Shown one piece after another: positions 58,913 to 64,000 of a stretch of DNA of 64,000 bases; the first letter of the stretch is position 1, and the number at the start of each line of letters is the position of its first letter. The notes beneath the pieces are model-generated. The model saw nothing but the letters and a program-made list of their open reading frames with translations, was not told the origin of the DNA and made no database searches. Source of the DNA: Pseudomonadota bacterium (lineage in GTDB: Bacteria; Pseudomonadota; Gammaproteobacteria; Steroidobacterales; Steroidobacteraceae); contig JAFEDT010000007.1 in the NCBI GenBank assembly GCA_018241445.1, positions 62,001 to 126,000 of the forward strand, written 5' to 3'. The position numbers and the translations under genes are program-made.

Positions 58913-59512
58913 TTGCGCCGGGGCGCAGCGCTTGCGCTGGCGGCCCTCGCCTGGCTGGCGCTGTGCGGCAGTGCGCGCGCCGATCAGCAGCGCGACCCGG
59001 AGCTGCAGGCCGTGGTGGCGCGTGCCATCGCCCAGGCCGACTGCTTCGTCGACCAGTACGACTCGGCGGTGTGGTACACCCTGATGGAGCCGCGGCTGCG
59101 CAGGCTGGTGAAGGAAAAAAACGAGCGTGTCGACATCCTGCGGCAGGTGTACTGCGAAGCGCACCGCCCGGGTGAGACCCACCTGGCGCCTGGCCTGGTG
59201 ATGGCGGTGATCGCGGTGGAAAGCCGCTTCGACCGCTGGGCGGTATCCAATGCCGGCGCGGTCGGGCTGATGCAGGTGATGCCCTTCTGGCCGGAGCGCC
59301 TCGGCATGCGCCGCTACGAGCTGACGCACATCGCCCCCAACATCCACATGGGCTGCGCCATCCTGCGCTATTACCTGCAGTACGAGCACAACAACGTGCG
59401 CCGCGCGCTGGCGCGCTACAACGGCAGCGTCGGCCGGCACAGCTACCCGGAACTGGTGCTGAGCCAGTGGGCGCGCTGGAACGGCGCCGACGACCTCGGC
59501 ACCCACCATTGA
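58913..59512 (+). CDS. Lytic transglycosylase (SLT domain)
   Basis: 199 residues from TTG 58913, the only start that gives the signal peptide RRGAALALAALAWLALCGSARA. Catalytic Glu in VIAVESRFDRWAVSNAGAVG, then GLMQVMPFWPERLG and the ALARYNGSVGRHSYPE end of the SLT fold. Cleaves peptidoglycan glycan chains in the periplasm. Coupled to proS (4-bp gap). Confidence 0.9.
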   Translation: MRRGAALALAALAWLALCGSARADQQRDPELQAVVARAIAQADCFVDQYDSAVWYTLMEPRLRRLVKEKNERVDILRQVYCEAHRPGETHLAPGLVMAVIAVESRFDRWAVSNAGAVGLMQVMPFWPERLGMRRYELTHIAPNIHMGCAILRYYLQYEHNNVRRALARYNGSVGRHSYPELVLSQWARWNGADDLGTHH

Positions 59513-59531
59513 CTCGACGGGCAAGCGGACA

Positions 59532-59634
59532 CGACAAGAAGATGTTCAGGCCGGGGGCGTCGAAAACAGGGATGTTTTCGCGCAGGCTCCAGGGAAGGAT
59601 TCACGCCGGCCCCGGAATGAACATCTTCTTGTCG
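59532..59634. repeat. Large compound palindrome between convergent genes
   Basis: Outer arms of 17 bp (59532-59548 and 59618-59634) are perfectly complementary, extended after a GG/AA mismatch by CCGGGG/CCCCGG (59551-59556 and 59610-59615). An inner hairpin CGAAAAC/GTTTTCG (59561-59567 and 59574-59580) sits inside. Lies between the lytic transglycosylase and ggt stops. Could be a bidirectional terminator or a dispersed REP/BIME- or MITE-like element. Confidence 0.8.
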
Positions 59635-59656
59635 GGGACGCGGACCAGGAAAAACG

Positions 59657-61543
59657 CTACGCCGCGTGTCTGCGCGCCGGCGCCTTGGGCGCAAGCATGC
59701 GCGCCACACCCTCGCGGCGCGAATCGGCTGCGCCCTCGCAGGTGCCGTCGGGGCGGCAGGCAATGGCGTGCAGGCCCGAATTCTCCGCACGTCCCAGCTT
59801 CAGTTCCATGCCGCGTTCACGCAGCCCGTTCACCACCGCCGGCACGAACTTCGACAGCTCGCCGCTGTAATACTCGCCGCGTGCGATCAGGTTCGGCAGC
59901 TCGATCGCCTGCTTCACCGGCAGCTTCCACGCCAGCAGGCCGACCAGCGCTTTGGCGTTGTATTCCGTGATCGCCGAGCCGCCCGGCGAGCCCAGGGCGG
60001 CGACGAAATTGCCGCTGCGATCCAGCACGATCACCGGCGCCATCGAGGAGCGCGGGCGCTTGCCGCCGCGCACCGCGTTGGCCACGGGTTCGCCACCGTC
60101 GGTGGCGACGAAGGAGAAATCCGTGAGCTGATTGTTGAGCACGAAGCCGCCAACAGTGCGTCCGGACCCGAACACCGATTCCACCGTGGTGGTCATCGAC
60201 ACCACGTTGCCGTCCGCATCCATGATGACGCAGTGGCTGGTGCCCGCCGCCTCGGTGGTCGCATCGCGCCCGCGGCGCACGTCGACGACGCCGGGTGCAG
60301 GTGTTGGCCCGGCGCGCTCGCCGATGAGCTGCGCGCGCTGGCGGATGTAGGCGGGATCGAGCAGGCGATCCACCGGCACCCGCACGAAGCGCGGATCGGC
60401 GATGTAGCGGTCGCGGTCCGCGTAGGCCAGGCGGCTGGCCTGCGCGAACAGGAACCAGGCCCGCGGATCGGCAGGTCCGCGACTGGCGATGTCGGTCCGA
60501 TCCAGGATCTGCAGCACCTGCAGCAGCGACACGCCACCGCTCGGCGGCGGCGGCACACACACCTGGTAGCCCCGGTACGGCCGGCACAGCGCATCGGACC
60601 ACTGCGCATGGTAGGAGGCGAGGTCCTTCAGCGTCAGCGTCCCGGGCAGCGGGTCGTGATGGGTCGCCTGCACGATTGCCTGGGCCAGGGGACCGGAGTA
60701 GAAGGCGCGCGGCCCGTGCTGCGCGATGCGCTGCAGGGTGCGCGCGTATTCCGGGTTGCGGAACAGGTCGCCCTCGTTGACGGGCGTGCCGTCCGGGCGT
60801 GAGAACAGCGTGCGTACCTCGTTGGTGGGCGGAAACGGCGATCCTTCGCCCAGGAACATCGCCAGCCGCTGCGGCACCGGGAACCCCTGGGTCGCGGTGC
60901 GGATCACGCCCTGGAACAGATCCTTCCAGTGCAGACGCCCAAGCTTGTCGTGAGCCATGGACAGCAGGGACACGATTCCGGGCACGCCGGTGGAGCGGCC
61001 GCTGCGCACCGCTTCCACGTAGGGCAGCGGCCTGCCGTGCTCGTCGAGGAACATGTCCGGGCGGGCGCCCGCCGGCGCGGTCTCGCGCCCGTCTAGCGCG
61101 CTCACCTTCCCCGAACGCGCATCGAAGTAGGTCAGGAAGGCCCCGCCACCCAGGCCGGAACTCTGCGGCTCGACCAGCCCCAGCATCGCCTGCACGGCCA
61201 CCGCCGCGTCCACGGCGTTGCCGCCGCGGGCGAGAATCTCCAGGCCCGCCTCGACCGCCATGGGGTTGGCGGCCGCGATCCAGGCCTTGCCGGCATGGCG
61301 CGCCCGGCGCTGCACGGGGCGTACGGCCGGCTCCGCCGCGCTCGACTCGGGTGCCCGCGCGGGAGCGGGTGCCGCGCTGCCGTCCGCCGGCGTGGACACG
61401 GGTGCATCCGTCGGGGTTGCGACAGGACCGGATGCGGAAGATCCCGGAGGCGCCTCGGGGGTCTGCGCGAGAACACCAGCCAGTGGCACGGACGCAAGCA
61501 GGACCCACAGCAGACGGACGCGGCGGCGTCGGGACGACCTCAT
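59657..61543 (-). CDS. ggt: Gamma-glutamyltransferase
   Basis: 628 residues. Signal peptide (LLWVLLASVPLAGVLA) and an Ala/Pro/Ser-rich linker precede the N-terminal-nucleophile hydrolase. The catalytic Thr after self-cleavage is in AAGTSHCVIMDADG, followed by VSMTTTVESVFGSG. PRSSMAPVIVLD and LGSPGGSAI bind glutamyl substrate. Periplasmic glutathione/gamma-glutamyl turnover. ATG 61543 overlaps the acylphosphatase stop (ATGA). Confidence 0.96.
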   Translation of the reverse strand: MRSSRRRRVRLLWVLLASVPLAGVLAQTPEAPPGSSASGPVATPTDAPVSTPADGSAAPAPARAPESSAAEPAVRPVQRRARHAGKAWIAAANPMAVEAGLEILARGGNAVDAAVAVQAMLGLVEPQSSGLGGGAFLTYFDARSGKVSALDGRETAPAGARPDMFLDEHGRPLPYVEAVRSGRSTGVPGIVSLLSMAHDKLGRLHWKDLFQGVIRTATQGFPVPQRLAMFLGEGSPFPPTNEVRTLFSRPDGTPVNEGDLFRNPEYARTLQRIAQHGPRAFYSGPLAQAIVQATHHDPLPGTLTLKDLASYHAQWSDALCRPYRGYQVCVPPPPSGGVSLLQVLQILDRTDIASRGPADPRAWFLFAQASRLAYADRDRYIADPRFVRVPVDRLLDPAYIRQRAQLIGERAGPTPAPGVVDVRRGRDATTEAAGTSHCVIMDADGNVVSMTTTVESVFGSGRTVGGFVLNNQLTDFSFVATDGGEPVANAVRGGKRPRSSMAPVIVLDRSGNFVAALGSPGGSAITEYNAKALVGLLAWKLPVKQAIELPNLIARGEYYSGELSKFVPAVVNGLRERGMELKLGRAENSGLHAIACRPDGTCEGAADSRREGVARMLAPKAPARRHAA

Positions 61544-61812
61544 GCGGTCACGAAAGCGTCGCAGGAAGGCGCCTTGTCCGCCGGTGGCTCGCTGATGCTG
61601 ATCGCGGTCACGCGGGAGTCCGGTGAGCCGGTCCACAGCCACTGCACGAAGGCCTCGACCGCGGCATCCTCGCCACAGGCCAGCACTTCCACCCGCCCGT
61701 CGGGCAGGTTGCGGGCATAGCCATTGACGCCCAGCTCGCGCGCGCGGCTGGCCGCGCAGGCGCGGTAGTACACGCCCTGCACACGTCCGCTCACCAGACA
61801 CTTTTTGTACAC
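61540..61812 (-). CDS. acyP: Acylphosphatase
   Basis: 90 residues from GTG 61812. Catalytic Arg in VSGRVQGVYYRACA and Asn in GYARNLPDGRVEV, the two residues defining the family. Length is typical (90-100). An in-frame TTG at 61851 is a less likely start. Hydrolyses acyl phosphates. Divergent from wrbA. Confidence 0.92.
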   Translation of the reverse strand: MYKKCLVSGRVQGVYYRACAASRARELGVNGYARNLPDGRVEVLACGEDAAVEAFVQWLWTGSPDSRVTAISISEPPADKAPSCDAFVTA

Positions 61813-61815
61813 TGA

Positions 61816-63148
<1,333 letters not shown>

Positions 63149-63162
63149 GCTCCCGGATCCCC

Positions 63163-63705
63163 TTAAGCCGGCAGGGCCAGCGCGCGCCGCGTGGTGATCA
63201 GCACGTAGTGCACGCCCGACAGCACGGTGGTGGCGAACGTCACCACCGCAAAGGCCGCCAGCACTTCACGCGGCGGCACGCCGGCGGCGGCGTGCAGCAG
63301 TGTCACGATTACAAACAGCAGTTGTGCGGCGGTGTTGATCTTGCTGATCGGTGTCGGCCGCGCCTGCAGCGCGCCGAACCACAGGTGAAAGACCGCAGCG
63401 CCCAGCACGATCAGCACATCGCGCGCCACCACCGCAGCGGCCAGCCACCAGGGAATCAGGCCGAGCCAGCTGCCGGCGACAAACACCACTACCAGCAGCA
63501 GCTTGTCGGCCAGCGGGTCCAGCAGCCGCCCCAGGTCCGAAGTCCAGCGGTAGCGTTTGGCCAGAAAACCGTCCAGTCCGTCGCTGACCGCGGCCAGGAC
63601 GAACAACCCCAGGGCTGCCGCGTAGCGCCCGCCATGCAGGTACCACAGCACCGGCCAGATCAGCGCGATCCGCAGCAGGCAGATGATGTTGGGAATGTGG
63701 CGCAC
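63163..63705 (-). CDS. CDP-alcohol phosphatidyltransferase family protein
   Basis: 180 residues with about five membrane helices. CDP-alcohol motif in SDGLDGFLAKRYRW then LGRLLDPLADK; the usual A-R is A-K-R here. Resembles PgsA (phosphatidylglycerophosphate synthase) in size, but this hda-linked paralogue is often present beside a separate pgsA, so the exact product is uncertain. GTG start at 63705; 14 bp before hda. Confidence 0.9.
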   Translation of the reverse strand: MRHIPNIICLLRIALIWPVLWYLHGGRYAAALGLFVLAAVSDGLDGFLAKRYRWTSDLGRLLDPLADKLLLVVVFVAGSWLGLIPWWLAAAVVARDVLIVLGAAVFHLWFGALQARPTPISKINTAAQLLFVIVTLLHAAAGVPPREVLAAFAVVTFATTVLSGVHYVLITTRRALALPA

Positions 63706-63722
63706 CGGCGGCGCTGCTGCCC

Positions 63723-64000
63723 CTAACCCTGGGGCTGGGACGGCTGGTAGTGGTAACTGTGCGCCGCGCCCGCTGTGGCGCTGAGTCCCGCCACGGCGCC
63801 CAGTGCCTGAGCGAGCTGCGCCTCGTCGCCGCGGCCCACGATCTCGAAGCGCGCCGTGTTGCCGCGCGCCGCGACGATGTTGACACGGCGCACACCCGCG
63901 GCGCCCTGCAGCAGCCGCGTCACCGCGGCGTAATCGGACAGGCCGCGCACCGGCTCGACCGTCACGCGCACCGTGCTCTCGGGGGCCTCCGCCACATCGG
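63723..64000 (-). CDS. DUF2066 domain protein, C-terminal end
   Basis: Only the last ~92 residues are in the window; the gene continues beyond 64000. The visible part (VRVTVEPVRGLSDYAAVTRL ... VNIVAARGNTARFEIVGRG) matches the C-terminal part of gammaproteobacterial DUF2066 proteins, which commonly precede the CDP-alcohol transferase and hda. Function unknown. A GTG at 63995 is internal and not a convincing start. Confidence 0.7.
   Translation of the reverse strand, partial: DVAEAPESTVRVTVEPVRGLSDYAAVTRLLQGAAGVRRVNIVAARGNTARFEIVGRGDEAQLAQALGAVAGLSATAGAAHSYHYQPSQPQG

Overview
The window is a compact, very GC-rich proteobacterial chromosome segment. Genes are nearly contiguous, with many ATGA/GTGA/TTGA stop-start overlaps and frequent GTG and TTG starts. 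Gene content and order (lptG-lptF divergent from pepA-valS; rimI next to a family-4 uracil-DNA glycosylase; DUF2066 / CDP-alcohol transferase / hda; an S-adenosylhomocysteine riboswitch before ahcY) suggest a gammaproteobacterium. No rRNA or tRNA gene was seen, so the lineage is inference.

Layout. (1) 0-7.4 kb: the 5' end of an aldehyde dehydrogenase gene, a one-domain ModE-like regulator, and a minus-strand operon (7223 to 782). The operon encodes two related secreted subunits, a small secreted beta protein, a periplasmic chaperone, an outer-membrane protein with a C-terminal SdrD/CarboxypepD-like domain, and a cyclic-di-GMP phosphodiesterase-type protein. It looks like a surface-fibre system I cannot assign to a classical pilus class. 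(2) 7.4-14.3 kb: a geranylgeranyl-reductase-like flavoprotein next to a cyclopropane-fatty-acid synthase, an S1/P1 nuclease, an M13 peptidase, an EamA exporter and a small DNA-binding protein. (3) 14.5-31 kb: a one-carbon region, almost entirely on the minus strand. It holds folD, ahcY (behind an SAH riboswitch) and metK; a PfkB/adenosine-type kinase fused translationally to the end of a molybdenum NAD-formate dehydrogenase operon (fdsG-fdsB-fdsA-fdhD-fdsD); and a lanthanide-type methanol dehydrogenase operon xoxF-xoxJ-xoxG, in which XoxJ carries a C-terminal ankyrin-repeat domain. (4) 31-37.4 kb: a 3-oxoadipyl-CoA-type thiolase, then a plus-strand operon of rhomboid protease, Gld-type ABC transporter and DUF4340 protein. 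(5) 37.4-40 kb: a lower-GC insertion-like patch with a LysE-family remnant and a large secreted protein of unknown function. (6) 40-64 kb: mostly housekeeping genes (lptGF, pepA, valS, moxR-DUF58-transglutaminase, prfC, vapBC, a trans-sulfuration enzyme, paiB, rimI, udg, pssA, proS, lytic transglycosylase, ggt, acyP, wrbA, hda, CDP-alcohol transferase, DUF2066).

How the genes fit together. Region 3 reads as methanol to formaldehyde (XoxF, electrons to XoxG), later formate to CO2 (FdsGBAD with FdhD), linked to the folate C1 pool (FolD) and the activated-methyl cycle (MetK, AhcY, adenosine salvage). The formaldehyde-to-formate step and PQQ synthesis are not in the window. The most novel-looking items are the XoxJ-ankyrin fusion within an otherwise recognisable xox operon and the chaperone/subunit/outer-membrane/c-di-GMP operon at 0.8-7.2 kb.
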